Positions 44,260 to 53,432 of a DNA stretch of 64,000 nt are shown here, in pieces. The notes below the pieces were generated by a model. That model saw only the letters and a program-made list of their open reading frames with translations, did not search any database and had not been told where the DNA came from. This stretch comes from Jeongeupia sp. USM3 (GTDB lineage Bacteria > Pseudomonadota > Gammaproteobacteria > Burkholderiales > Chitinibacteraceae): contig NZ_CP017668.1 of the NCBI RefSeq assembly GCF_001808185.1, positions 1,240,001 through 1,304,000 on the forward strand, written 5' to 3'. How positions within the stretch are numbered: the first letter of the stretch is position 1; every line of letters begins with the position of its first letter. Position numbers and translations under genes: made by a program.

Positions 44260-44378
44260 CAGGAATCGGGCTCCATTTTTATCAAAGAATCAGAAACAGC
44301 ACCTGCAGCAACGGTGCCAATCGGCAATCTGCCGAATACTTTCTATCCGCCGACACACCTTGCAGAACATGGCGCCAT

Positions 44379-45125
44379 TTATTTCAATTCGGCTTCATTG
44401 GCATCGGTGCCGCCGTAATCATTGATCGAACCAAATTCGACTTTTGCACCACCACCATTGGCCACACCCGCCTTCAACTCGACCTCTCTGGTTTCGCCCG
44501 GTGCAATCATGCCGACTTCGTCCAGCGGCATATCTTTTCCGCCACTGACAAGTTTTGCATCCACAATGGAAACGTGATAAAGACCAGGATTGTTGATCGA
44601 CAACATCTGCTTGCTGCCTTCAGTTTTGACATGCCATTGCAATTGCCCCGGGGCATCCTTGACATTGCCGGCCAGCCCCTCAGGGCGATAGAACATCTTG
44701 ATCCGGGTACGCACCACCAGTTGCAACGTATTGACATCCGGCTTGTCCGCCTTGGGCGGCACTTCGAGCACGTTGAGCCAAAATACCGATTCACGATCTT
44801 GCGGCAGCGTCTCTTCGGCCCGCACAATGCGCAGCACCTGCCCGCCATTAGGGTCAACACGGGCAATGGGCGGCGTCACGATAAACGGCACATCCACCGC
44901 ACCGGGCTCTGCCTTCGGGTCGCCCTTGTCCAGCCAGGATTGAATCAACACCGGACGTTCGCCGGCGTTCTGCAACTTAACCGTTACTTCAGAATCCGCA
45001 CCATTGAAAATGGCACGGGTATTGGAAATGACAATGGCGGCCTGCGCCGGCACCAACAGCACCACACCAATCCCGAGGCATAGCAAAAACCGTCGGATGA
45101 TACTTGAACGTAAAAATATGAACAT
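44379..45125 (-). CDS. Periplasmic fimbrial chaperone
   Basis: This is a 248-residue PapD-like chaperone precursor. A signal peptide ends at VPAQA. The immunoglobulin-like domains carry GERPVLIQSWLDKGDP, VTPPIARVDPNGGQVLRIV (the G1 strand edge), SVFWLNVLEVPPK and the Lys-Met-Phe-Tyr-Arg-Pro motif RIKMFYRPEGL, which contains subunit-anchoring residues. It folds and caps pilins for the usher. The ATG at 45125 with GGAA 6 bases upstream is preferred over the TTG at 45137. The gap to the usher is 150 bases. Confidence 0.9.
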   Translation of the reverse strand: MFIFLRSSIIRRFLLCLGIGVVLLVPAQAAIVISNTRAIFNGADSEVTVKLQNAGERPVLIQSWLDKGDPKAEPGAVDVPFIVTPPIARVDPNGGQVLRIVRAEETLPQDRESVFWLNVLEVPPKADKPDVNTLQLVVRTRIKMFYRPEGLAGNVKDAPGQLQWHVKTEGSKQMLSINNPGLYHVSIVDAKLVSGGKDMPLDEVGMIAPGETREVELKAGVANGGGAKVEFGSINDYGGTDANEAELK

Positions 45126-45185
45126 AACCGATTCCAAAAGGCCATAAAAAAGGACAAGCCCATTTTTATGGCCTTATTGCTGCAA

Positions 45186-45707
45186 TTACTCGTAAATCAC
45201 CGAGTACTGGACAGAGGTCGCCACATTACCCGCACCAGCTGCTGCAGTTGCGTAATAACGTGCAAGATATTGCAGCGTGGCGTCACCAGAGGCATCGACA
45301 TCCACCTTGGCGACTCCCTGATCACCGGCGCCACCCACATTGATCGGCGTTTCATCCTTGTTCAGGATCTCGACTTCGACACCGGTAGCGGAGCCGGTCG
45401 AATCCAGCCGGCCCTGGCTGTTGGTATTGGCTCCCGCCTCGAAATAGGCATAGGTCTTGCCGCCCATGGCACAATTGGTCACGCTGATGCTGAACGGCGT
45501 TGCACCGGCGGTATCACCAGCCGCCTTCAGGGAGGTCAGGCCCACCGTTGGTAGAGTCACATCCACAGCACCAGATGCGCCGCTTACCTCGCAAGTCGAA
45601 GCGCTGATCTCACCCGTGAACGAAATAGTCCCGTCCGCAGCCGAAGCACTCATCGCCGAAAAACCGGCCGCAATGGCAATTGCAGCAAGCGTCATTTTTG
45701 CTTTCAT
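45186..45707 (-). CDS. Type 1-like fimbrial subunit A
   Basis: This is a 173-residue pilin. The signal peptide ends at MSASA; the mature start is ADGTISFTGEISASTCEVSG. A Cys pair (STCEV and VTNCAM) and the penultimate-Tyr C-terminus QYSVIYE are pilin hallmarks. I start at the ATG at 45707 with AAAGG 6 bases upstream; ATGs 5 and 6 codons earlier are possible. It is the pilin closest to the chaperone gene. The 269-base gap to the next pilin (45708-45976) is AT-rich with no ORF and could hold its own promoter. Confidence 0.88.
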   Translation of the reverse strand: MKAKMTLAAIAIAAGFSAMSASAADGTISFTGEISASTCEVSGASGAVDVTLPTVGLTSLKAAGDTAGATPFSISVTNCAMGGKTYAYFEAGANTNSQGRLDSTGSATGVEVEILNKDETPINVGGAGDQGVAKVDVDASGDATLQYLARYYATAAAGAGNVATSVQYSVIYE

Positions 45708-45976
45708 AACAAACCTTTTCATCAATCAAAAATCAAGCCGGCACAGCCGACAAAGCATAGCAAAAGGTAAATCAAACCGAACTACCAATTTATTACCAAT
45801 AATCACGGAAGGACATCCCCTCTCAACAAGCAACACTTTACACATACTCGGCAAATCAATTAATCAGCCGCGGCGCATGTCTGACGCACCATTTTCCGAT
45901 CAAAAGGTAGGATTATTCCTACCCTTCGCAGGCCGACCTCACGAACAACTGCCTTGTACCGCCAACAGCAAACTGA

Positions 45977-46534
45977 TCAATCATAAGCAACCGAATATTG
46001 CAAACTGGCATTCACGTTACTCGCCTTCAGCGTGCCAGAGCGGTAATAACGGGCGATATACTTCATCGTAGCGGAACCGTCGACCCCCGAAATCACGCTT
46101 TTTGAATTCTGTGCGTCACTCGCCTCATTGAGCTTGATCAACGAGCCATCGCCATTCAGAATTTCAAGTTCAATGCCGCTCGCGCCACTCAGCAGCTTGA
46201 ATTTCGGTTTGAGACGACCCTGATCATTGGTCTTGTCGCTCGGCTCGAAGTGCGCATGCACCGACTTCAGAATTCCGCAGCCGGTCAGGGCAATGGAAAA
46301 CGGCGTGGCGCCTGCGGTATCGGCCACCGCTGCCAGTGCCGTCGTGCCGATTGATGGCAATGCCACGGTCTGATCGGCCCCGGCACCGCCAATCACACAA
46401 GTGCCAGCATTGACCGAACCACTGACCGTAATCGTTCCGTCGGACGCCTGCACCAATGACGACGAAATACCAAAGGCGGCCGCAATTGAAGCCGCAAGTA
46501 AAAATTTTTCATCCAAATTTATCCACAAAAACAA
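45977..46534 (-). CDS. Type 1-like fimbrial subunit B, with an apparent frame break at the start
   Basis: This pilin is open as 185 residues only from a TTG (46534) or an inner TTG (46516). The natural-looking ATG at 46512 is one base out of frame. Reading from that ATG with one extra base in the A5T5 tract gives MKKFLLAASIAAAFG, a perfect signal peptide. The mature part is normal: DGTITVSGSVNAGTCVIGG, LTGCGILKSVHAHFEP, and terminal LQYSVAYD. So the gene is either off by a slipped base, started at a TTG, or mis-sequenced. Confidence 0.75.
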   Translation of the reverse strand: MFLWINLDEKFLLAASIAAAFGISSSLVQASDGTITVSGSVNAGTCVIGGAGADQTVALPSIGTTALAAVADTAGATPFSIALTGCGILKSVHAHFEPSDKTNDQGRLKPKFKLLSGASGIELEILNGDGSLIKLNEASDAQNSKSVISGVDGSATMKYIARYYRSGTLKASNVNASLQYSVAYD

Positions 46535-46561
46535 ACAGAATCAAACTACAAGCTTCTTTCC

Positions 46562-47110
46562 TCACTCATAAACAATCGAATATTGCACACTGGCATCCAG
46601 CTCGCCCGGACGGAGTTCGCCGGATCGGTAATAACGAGCAACATATTGCATTTGAATGCTGCCATCCGCATTGACCACCACTTTTTGCGAATTCTGCGAG
46701 GCATCATCCCAACCCAACCTGACGGGGGTGCGGTCTTCATTCAGCACCTCGATCTCCACCCCGTCGGCCCCGCCCGTATCACGGTCTGGCGTCAGGCGCC
46801 CTTCGCTATTGGTGCGCGGGCCGGCCTCAAAAAACGCGTGAACCAGATGCGTTTTTCCGGCATCCACCGCGCAATCGGTCATCGAAATGCTGAAAGGGGT
46901 GTCGCCGGCGGTATCAGCAAGATTGGGCAATGCGGAGACCCCTACCGATGGCAATACTACGGCTTGGCCGGCAGCCGCACCGTCAACCACGCAAGTACTG
47001 CTATTGACTGCGCCGACAACTGCAATCGACCCTCCGGCCTGCACAGGTGCCGCTGAAATGGCAAAACCCGCCGATATTGCAGCAGCGACGACTGCAAGGT
47101 TCAATCTCAT
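46562..47110 (-). CDS. Type 1-like fimbrial subunit C, first gene of the cluster
   Basis: This is a 182-residue pilin. The signal peptide ends at APVQA; the mature start is GGSIAVVGAVNSSTCVVDG. It has a Cys pair (STCVV and MTDCAV) and a terminal VQYSIVYE. It is the most upstream gene of the leftward cluster, with GGAG 10 bases before its ATG. The 258-base divergent gap to the response regulator (47111-47368) is AT-richer than the surroundings and should hold both promoters. I see no consensus sigma-54 site in it. Confidence 0.88.
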   Translation of the reverse strand: MRLNLAVVAAAISAGFAISAAPVQAGGSIAVVGAVNSSTCVVDGAAAGQAVVLPSVGVSALPNLADTAGDTPFSISMTDCAVDAGKTHLVHAFFEAGPRTNSEGRLTPDRDTGGADGVEIEVLNEDRTPVRLGWDDASQNSQKVVVNADGSIQMQYVARYYRSGELRPGELDASVQYSIVYE

Positions 47111-47368
47111 CTATTATTGACTCCAGAAAAATCCAGCTAATAGCATCTTCGATACGTAACAGGGCACAGTGTGCAGCCCCTCTCTTTCAACGGCATTCAA
47201 CCTGAACGAATTAGGGTGCCACTCTACGCACCAAATTTTGTTGTCAACATAGGAGACAGACCAATTCATCGGCCTGAATTCATACTTGCACATAGTCCAT
47301 TTCCTATATGAACATTGTTTTTTTCTGCTATGCTTGAACTTGCCCATCCCCAGACGAGAAATGACCGA

Positions 47369-47995
47369 ATGAAAAAATCAATTATCATCATTGACGACCA
47401 CCCGATTGTCTCCTTTTCGCTCAAACTGCTATTCGAGCGCGACGACGATATCGAGGTCACTTTGGCGACCGATGACAATACCGCTGCCATTCAGCATTTG
47501 CGCAACAACGGGGCCGATCTGGTCATTCTCGATATCGAATTGCCCGGTGCCGACGGCTTTCAGGTCATGAAGCAAATCCAGCATCTCGACCCCCGTATCA
47601 AGGTACTTTTTCTGTCGTCAAAGAAAGAATCCGTCTATGCCAGCCGCGCTTTCATGGCCGGCGCCAGCGGCTTTATCAGCAAAGAGGAAGGTATGGACAG
47701 GATCGCCATGGCGGCCAAAAGCATTCTGGCGGGTTACACGGCCTTTTCACCGCAGGCGCTGCAGGCCGCCCGCACCGCGGAAAAGAAAGGCCTGGGTTCT
47801 GCCGTGCCATTGACGGACAGGGAGATTTCGATTGTTCGCCATTTGATCAGCGGCCTGAGCAACAAAGACATCGGCGAACGGCTGTTTATCAGCAACAAGA
47901 CCGTCAGCGCCCACAAGGCCAATATCTATGCCAAATTGGGCATCCATTCTGTGGCCGAGCTGATTGCCTACGCCAACGATCATGACCTGCTGTAG
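47369..47995 (+). CDS. NarL/LuxR-type response regulator (BvgA/RocA-like)
   Basis: This is a 208-residue regulator. Its receiver domain has Asp9-Asp10 and the phospho-acceptor Asp55 (LVILDIELPGADG), with the conserved switch region LFLSSKKES. The C-terminal LuxR helix-turn-helix is LTDREISIVRHLISGLSNKDIGERLFISNKTVSAHKANIYAKLGI. It is the DNA-binding partner of the sensor gene that starts 14 bases before its end. Divergent orientation from the pilin genes makes them the likely targets. Confidence 0.88.
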   Translation: MKKSIIIIDDHPIVSFSLKLLFERDDDIEVTLATDDNTAAIQHLRNNGADLVILDIELPGADGFQVMKQIQHLDPRIKVLFLSSKKESVYASRAFMAGASGFISKEEGMDRIAMAAKSILAGYTAFSPQALQAARTAEKKGLGSAVPLTDREISIVRHLISGLSNKDIGERLFISNKTVSAHKANIYAKLGIHSVAELIAYANDHDLL

Positions 47996-50900
47996 CAAGC
48001 ACCTGCTGGCGCTGATTCTGATGCTTGCGGTTCAATCGGTCTGGGGTGCATTACCGATAGATGCAACAATGCAATTGCAATTACGCAGTGTCTTCGCCAG
48101 CCCGACTGCACCGGCAGGTGCCGGGCAGCAGACCGGTGAGCGGACTGAGTTGAGACTGGGTGTTGTGACGCGAACACTTGCACCCTTTCACTTCAACAAG
48201 AACTCGCGTTTTTTTGAAGGCATTACCGCCGACTATGTCGCGGCGCTTGCCCGAACGCTGAATGCGTCGCCGGTAATTTACGCATTCGGGGCGCAAGCAG
48301 AAGCCATCGCAGCGTTGCGGCGAGGCGATGTCGATATGGTGCCGGGTAGCCTGGCGGGCATGGTTCGATCTGATGGGCTGACCAGCAGCAAGCCGTACTT
48401 TGATGACCTGCAGGTCGAGGTTCGCCGCAAAAATCTGGATGTCGGTACTCGCCCCGATGCACGTCGGGTTGCCGTACTGGCTGACGATATCGCGCCGGCG
48501 ATCCTGAAAACACACTATCCGGATGCCGAAATCGGCGTTTACGACAGCCAGATTTCTGCATTCAATGCGGTAGCACAGGGCGAGTCCGATCTATATGTCG
48601 GCAGCGGAGTCAGTGCGGTCTACCTCATTGGCCAGCAGCATTTTCAAGAGCTGGAGATTTCTGCTTATTCGCCACTGAGTCGAGCGCCGAGCGCATTTGT
48701 CGTCCGGGCAAACAGCCCGCTCCTGCTTCAGCAGCTTGATCAAGCCATCGAACAGCTCCCTGAACTCATCCGGATCGATATTCAGCAACGCTGGCAGGGC
48801 ACGTTGGAAGGGTTTTTGCCAATGAAGCAGATTGTTTTTTCCGGCCGGGAGAGGCAATGGATTGCGCAACACAAGACCGTGCCCTATAGCGTGATGCCGC
48901 ATATTCCGCCCTATGCGTTCTGCAGGGACGAATCAGCCTGCAAGGGACCGAATCCCCGGCTGGAAGGGTTGAGCGTCAGTCTGATCGCGCTGATTGCGGC
49001 CAAATCCGGCCTGACATTCCAGCCCGTGCTCGCCGCCTCGGCCGAGGCCGCGCACCGGAGTGTGATCGAAGGCCGCAGCTACTTGCTGCCCCAGTTATCT
49101 CCCACCCAGCACCGCCGACTGCTTTACCTGTTTTCCACGCCCTATACCGCAGCACCCGCCGGCATTTTCGTACTGAGCAATAACAACAGGATCAGCGGCC
49201 TCGACGATATGGCGGGCAAGCGAGTCGGCCTGCTGCAGCGGACTGAAACCGAAGAGGCAATGGCAGCGCTGGCGCCAGCCCGCAGCCTGAACGTGCGGTT
49301 TGTTATCGCACCGGACATGCTGAAGCTGTTGCAATGGTTGGTCGAAGGCAGGATCGATGCCATTTCCGGCTATCCGTCAACCGTTCGGATCTTGGCGGCA
49401 CAGCATTACCCCGGGAAGCTGAAGCTGGCGTTTACCGTCGGCAGCCAGCCCGACCCACTGGCCTTCGCCGTCAACAAGCAGCACCCCGAACTGGTCGGCA
49501 TCATCAACAAGGTAATCGACAGCATTCCCCGCAACGAACTGAAAGCCATGCAGCATGAATGGACGGAGTCGGAGTTCGCCGATACACAGCGCGTGCATGC
49601 CGACCGCCAGCTCCGGTTGCTACTGCTGTTCGGCGCGCTGCTCGTGGTGCTGGGCCTGGCGGCATTCGCGTTCAACGGGTGGCGCAATGCGGTGAAGCAA
49701 CGCCGTTTGCGTGCTCGGTTGGCCATCAAGCAGACCGTACTCAACGGACTGCCTTTCGCAGTGTTCATGCAAGATGCACAAGGGGTCATCGTCACCTGCA
49801 ATACGCATTTCGCTGCCGCATTCGGCCTGAATGCCGAGGCATTGGCCGGCCAGCCGGCCGACCGGCTCGCGGCGCTCGACGCGTTCCCGCTGATCGAAAG
49901 CCTCAACCACCTGTGCAGCACCGCGCAGCAACACGGCGAATACACCCAGGCCGACGTACAGCTTGCGCTGCCTCAAGGCAGCAGGGACCTGTTTCTCTGG
50001 GCGATACCACTGCAGGACGCAGCCCGGCAGGACCTGATGGGCGGCTGGATCGACATCAGCGATCGCAAGCAGGCGGAGCGTGAACTTGCCGCTGCAAGGC
50101 TGGAGGCCGATCAGGCCAACCGCGCCAAGAGCACCTTCCTGGCGACGATCAGCCATGAAATCCGTACGCCGATGAACAGCATCCTCGGCCTGCTGGAGCT
50201 GGAAGTCCGCCGGCATGGTCCGGCGAGCAAGGCGGCGCTGGACACGATCCATGCCAGTGCCTACTCGCTGCTGGGGCTGCTCAACGACGTGCTCGATCAG
50301 GCCAAGATCGAAGCCGGCGAGCTGTCGATCCACCCGCGGCCAACGGCACTGGCTGTCGAGTTCGAGCGATTACTGACGATCTACCGGCCGATGGCCAAGG
50401 AACGGCAGTTGCAGTTGAACGCGCAGCTTGCGGCCGACCTGCCGGCGTGGGTACAGGTCGATGGACTCAGGCTGCGGCAGGTACTGAGCAACCTGCTGAC
50501 CAATGCATTCAAATTCACCACACAGGGTGAAGTCGGTTTCAACGCCAGCTGGCAAGCGTTTGATACAGCTTGCGGCAGGCTCGTCATCAGGGTCAGCGAT
50601 ACCGGCATCGGCATGCCACCCGACGTGCAGGCCCGGCTGTTCCAACCCTTCCAGCAGGCGCAGGGCGACCAGCTGGGCAAGCTTAGCGGCACCGGTCTCG
50701 GTCTGTGGATCTGCAAGCATCTCGTCGACCGTATGGCGGGCACGATCACGGTCGACAGCGAAGCCGGGCACGGATCACGCTTTACCGTCACACTGCCACT
50801 GCAACTGTCCGAGGCAGAAGACGAGCCGCCGCAGCCGACCGAGTCGGTTGGCGCAGTGCAAGCCGAACGCGTACTGGTCGTCGATGACCACCCACCCAAC

Positions 50901-51614
50901 CGGATGCTCATCGCCGAGCAACTGACCTTCCTCGGCGTCGGCACCATCGTCACCGCCGCGGATGGCGCCGAGGCACTGACCCGGCTGGCCGAGCAGCCGT
51001 TCGATCTGGTACTGACCGACGGCGCAATGCCGAACGTGGATGGCTATGAACTGACGCAACGCATTCGCGCCAATCCGGACTGGGTGCACCTCGTGGTCAT
51101 CGGCTATTCGGCCGATGCGCGCGACGAAGCGCGCAAGCGGGCGCTAACCGCCGGCATGGACGATTACCTGCTCAAGCCCGTCAGCATTGACATGCTGCAG
51201 CGCGCGCTCTGCCGTGCGGATCAACCAATCAAGACGGAACCACCGGCCCCGGCCGTGGCGGGCAGTCGGGCTGCCCTTGAGCAGGCCGTGTTCACCGTCT
51301 GCCGGGGTGACCGGAATCTGACCATCCGGTATCTCTCGGTGCTGCTGAAGACCGCCGAGCAGGACATGGCCGATTTCATCGGGGCAATGGCAAGGAATGA
51401 CGTGACAGCGCTGGCCCGCGCGACGCACAAGATCAGGGGCGGTGCTTTGCTGCTCGGTGAGCAAGTGCTGGCGGCGACCTGCGACACGCTCGAAACCGCG
51501 CTGGGCAGCCGCGCACCGGCGGAGTGTGCCGATGAATGTACGGTCGTGATCCAAGCGCTTCAGGCGATGATGGACGTTCTTGCAACGATGCTCGGTAACC
51601 TGGAGCGGGCCTGA
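47982..51614 (+). CDS. BvgS/RocS-like hybrid sensor histidine kinase
   Basis: This is a 1210-residue membrane kinase. In order: a signal/anchor (7-22), two periplasmic solute-binding (SBP_bac_3) domains (about 57-280 and 298-530), a membrane helix (about 545-563), a PAS domain (about 585-695), a HisKA domain with His725 (ATISHEIRTP), an ATPase domain (N-box NLLTNAFKF, DTGIGM, GTGLGL), a receiver with Asp1013 (LTDGAMP) and a C-terminal HPt with His1149 (THKIRGG). This is the BvgS/EvgS phosphorelay plan. The HPt should pass phosphate to the NarL-type regulator and perhaps to the EAL regulator. The ATG at 47982 overlaps the regulator gene by 14 bases. Confidence 0.9.
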   Translation: MTCCSKHLLALILMLAVQSVWGALPIDATMQLQLRSVFASPTAPAGAGQQTGERTELRLGVVTRTLAPFHFNKNSRFFEGITADYVAALARTLNASPVIYAFGAQAEAIAALRRGDVDMVPGSLAGMVRSDGLTSSKPYFDDLQVEVRRKNLDVGTRPDARRVAVLADDIAPAILKTHYPDAEIGVYDSQISAFNAVAQGESDLYVGSGVSAVYLIGQQHFQELEISAYSPLSRAPSAFVVRANSPLLLQQLDQAIEQLPELIRIDIQQRWQGTLEGFLPMKQIVFSGRERQWIAQHKTVPYSVMPHIPPYAFCRDESACKGPNPRLEGLSVSLIALIAAKSGLTFQPVLAASAEAAHRSVIEGRSYLLPQLSPTQHRRLLYLFSTPYTAAPAGIFVLSNNNRISGLDDMAGKRVGLLQRTETEEAMAALAPARSLNVRFVIAPDMLKLLQWLVEGRIDAISGYPSTVRILAAQHYPGKLKLAFTVGSQPDPLAFAVNKQHPELVGIINKVIDSIPRNELKAMQHEWTESEFADTQRVHADRQLRLLLLFGALLVVLGLAAFAFNGWRNAVKQRRLRARLAIKQTVLNGLPFAVFMQDAQGVIVTCNTHFAAAFGLNAEALAGQPADRLAALDAFPLIESLNHLCSTAQQHGEYTQADVQLALPQGSRDLFLWAIPLQDAARQDLMGGWIDISDRKQAERELAAARLEADQANRAKSTFLATISHEIRTPMNSILGLLELEVRRHGPASKAALDTIHASAYSLLGLLNDVLDQAKIEAGELSIHPRPTALAVEFERLLTIYRPMAKERQLQLNAQLAADLPAWVQVDGLRLRQVLSNLLTNAFKFTTQGEVGFNASWQAFDTACGRLVIRVSDTGIGMPPDVQARLFQPFQQAQGDQLGKLSGTGLGLWICKHLVDRMAGTITVDSEAGHGSRFTVTLPLQLSEAEDEPPQPTESVGAVQAERVLVVDDHPPNRMLIAEQLTFLGVGTIVTAADGAEALTRLAEQPFDLVLTDGAMPNVDGYELTQRIRANPDWVHLVVIGYSADARDEARKRALTAGMDDYLLKPVSIDMLQRALCRADQPIKTEPPAPAVAGSRAALEQAVFTVCRGDRNLTIRYLSVLLKTAEQDMADFIGAMARNDVTALARATHKIRGGALLLGEQVLAATCDTLETALGSRAPAECADECTVVIQALQAMMDVLATMLGNLERA

Positions 51615-51770
51615 GGCACCGCGGCTGTCCGAATCTCCCGGCCATGCGGGCCTGCAAGTGACGATTGCTCATCCGTGGATTACCGCACACGGGCATGCAG
51701 GGCCGGCCAAGCCAGAAGGGCGCAAAGGCACCGCAGGGGTGCCACCGCCCGGACTACGGTGGAATACCGC

Positions 51771-52187
51771 TCAGTGGTATTCCACCGTCAGGATGCTGCC
51801 ACGATTACCGGCCTGGTTCGCGGCTTGAGCGACGTAGAACGATGCCCGATCACCCGACGCAAGCCGCTGGCGCTCGGCGGTCACCGGCTTGCCGGCTGCA
51901 TTGCGCAGCAGCAGCGCCGGATCGGTCAGCGCCAGCGAGAGCGTGACCGGCGCTTGTGACCGGCAGGCCCCGAGGCCCATCGAGATGTTCGCCGACTGGA
52001 ACAGCGGGTCCGCGGTAGAGGTCGCGCCCCTGGGGGCGGGGCTCAGGCTGTAACTGGCCACATGCTCTACCGCGCAAGGGCTTTCGACGATGCTGCCGAC
52101 AAAATGGATCGTACCGTCCGCTGCACCGCTGTAGGCCGCGGTGAAGACGCTCCCGAGAAACAGGCCCGAAAAAACCAGTGTTTTCAT
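51771..52187 (-). CDS. Orphan fimbrial-type subunit
   Basis: This is a 138-residue exported protein. The signal peptide ends near AAYSGA; then ADGTIHFVGSIVESPCAVEH, the common pilin N-terminus with its first Cys. A second Cys follows in GLGACRSQ. The terminal SILTVEYH is a plausible pilin end. It is shorter than the other pilins and lies beyond the sensor gene, convergent with it. AAGGAGAG precedes the ATG. It may be an anchor or tip-adaptor subunit of the same fimbria. The gap 51615-51770 holds nothing recognisable. Confidence 0.72.
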   Translation of the reverse strand: MKTLVFSGLFLGSVFTAAYSGAADGTIHFVGSIVESPCAVEHVASYSLSPAPRGATSTADPLFQSANISMGLGACRSQAPVTLSLALTDPALLLRNAAGKPVTAERQRLASGDRASFYVAQAANQAGNRGSILTVEYH

Positions 52188-52413
52188 TGCATCTCTCCTT
52201 ATTGGTCATGCGCCGGCGTCTATGCGCCCCGCATTGCCTATTACGACCAGCCGGATGGCAACTTTAGGAAAATTCGCAAATTAGAACAACGGCATGGCGT
52301 CGGCGTCTTCACGCTCTGCCCGCCCGCTCTGCCGCCAAACACCTCCCTACAAAACTCACGCCGCCTCCCCTGGCCGCCGGCTGAAAAGGCGCCCAGCCGG
52401 ACAAACCGATGAA

Positions 52414-53304
52414 TCAGTCGTCCGCCGCCCCGGCAAGGCCGTCGCCAGCCTGAGAGGCGATCCACTGCCGGAACGACGCCATCGCCGGCGACACCGGCCT
52501 CGACTTTAGCCAGCTCAGCCAGTAGCCGCCGGCATGCAGCTCGAGATCGAACGGCCGCACGAGCGCGCCGGCCTGCAGCTCGCGGGCGAACATCCCGGTC
52601 GGTGCCAGGGCGACGCCGGCCCCCTGCATCGCCGCCTCCACCATCAGCCGCGACGAATCGAACACCGGGCCGTTCACCGTCCACGGCGTCAGCCCGGCGG
52701 CGGCGAACCAGTCCAGCCACTCGTCGCTGCGGTACGAGCGCAGCAGCGTCTCCCCGGCCAGATCGGCCGGCGTGGCGATGCGGCCTGCTATCTCCGGGGC
52801 GCACAGCACCGCCAGTGGTGCCTCGAGCAGCAGGGTGCTGTCGGTGCCCGGCCAGCCGCCTTCGCCGAAACGGATCGAGAAATCGAGCCCCTCGGCCGCC
52901 AGATCGACCAGATTGTTGTGCGTCAGCAGCCGCAGCACCACGAAGGGGTGCGCCTCCCGGAACAGCCGCAGCCGCGGCATCAGCCAGCCGATGGCGAAGG
53001 TGCCGACCACGCCGACGGTGAGCACTTCGTGGAAATGTCCGCCGTCGAACTGCTTGAGCACGCGCTCGATCCGGCCGAATGCATCGCTCAGGACCGGCAG
53101 CAGCGCCCGGCCTTCGTCGGTCATCCCCAGCCCGCGCGGCAGGCGCTTGAACAGGACGCAGCCGAGCCGTGCTTCGAGCGCCCGCACCTGCTGGCTGACG
53201 GCGGCCTGCGTGACGTTCAGCTCCTGCGCCGCGCGCGTGAAGCTCAGATGCCGGGCCGATGACTCGAACGCCCGCAGCGCGTTCAGCGGTAAATGGGATC
53301 GCAT
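52414..53304 (-). CDS. AmpR-like LysR regulator of the class A beta-lactamase
   Basis: This is a 296-residue LysR regulator that fits the AmpR/GcvA branch: PLNALRAFESSARHLSFTRAAQELNVTQAAVSQQVRALEARLG is the typical DNA-binding domain, and GVVGTFAIGWLMPRL and LLLEAPLAVLC follow in the effector domain. The ATG at 53304 is used; a GTG is just before it. It is divergent from the class A beta-lactamase gene by 128 bases, the classical ampR-bla layout in which cell-wall muropeptides trigger induction. Confidence 0.87.
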   Translation of the reverse strand: MRSHLPLNALRAFESSARHLSFTRAAQELNVTQAAVSQQVRALEARLGCVLFKRLPRGLGMTDEGRALLPVLSDAFGRIERVLKQFDGGHFHEVLTVGVVGTFAIGWLMPRLRLFREAHPFVVLRLLTHNNLVDLAAEGLDFSIRFGEGGWPGTDSTLLLEAPLAVLCAPEIAGRIATPADLAGETLLRSYRSDEWLDWFAAAGLTPWTVNGPVFDSSRLMVEAAMQGAGVALAPTGMFARELQAGALVRPFDLELHAGGYWLSWLKSRPVSPAMASFRQWIASQAGDGLAGAADD

Positions 53305-53432
53305 CACACCCGGCCTGAAGATTTTCTTTTGTCAGGGCGCAATTATTCTCGTTTGTAAACGCGCTGCAAAGCGCTGATAGTCGGGACCTCGCAAGCCGTT
53401 TCCCGATCAACCCGTTTGCAAGGGCGAACCCC

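Noticed and set aside
46512..46534. Calling the second pilin a pseudogene
   Set aside because: The rest of the frame is intact and a TTG start or tract slippage could still give product, so it is kept as a CDS with the problem noted.
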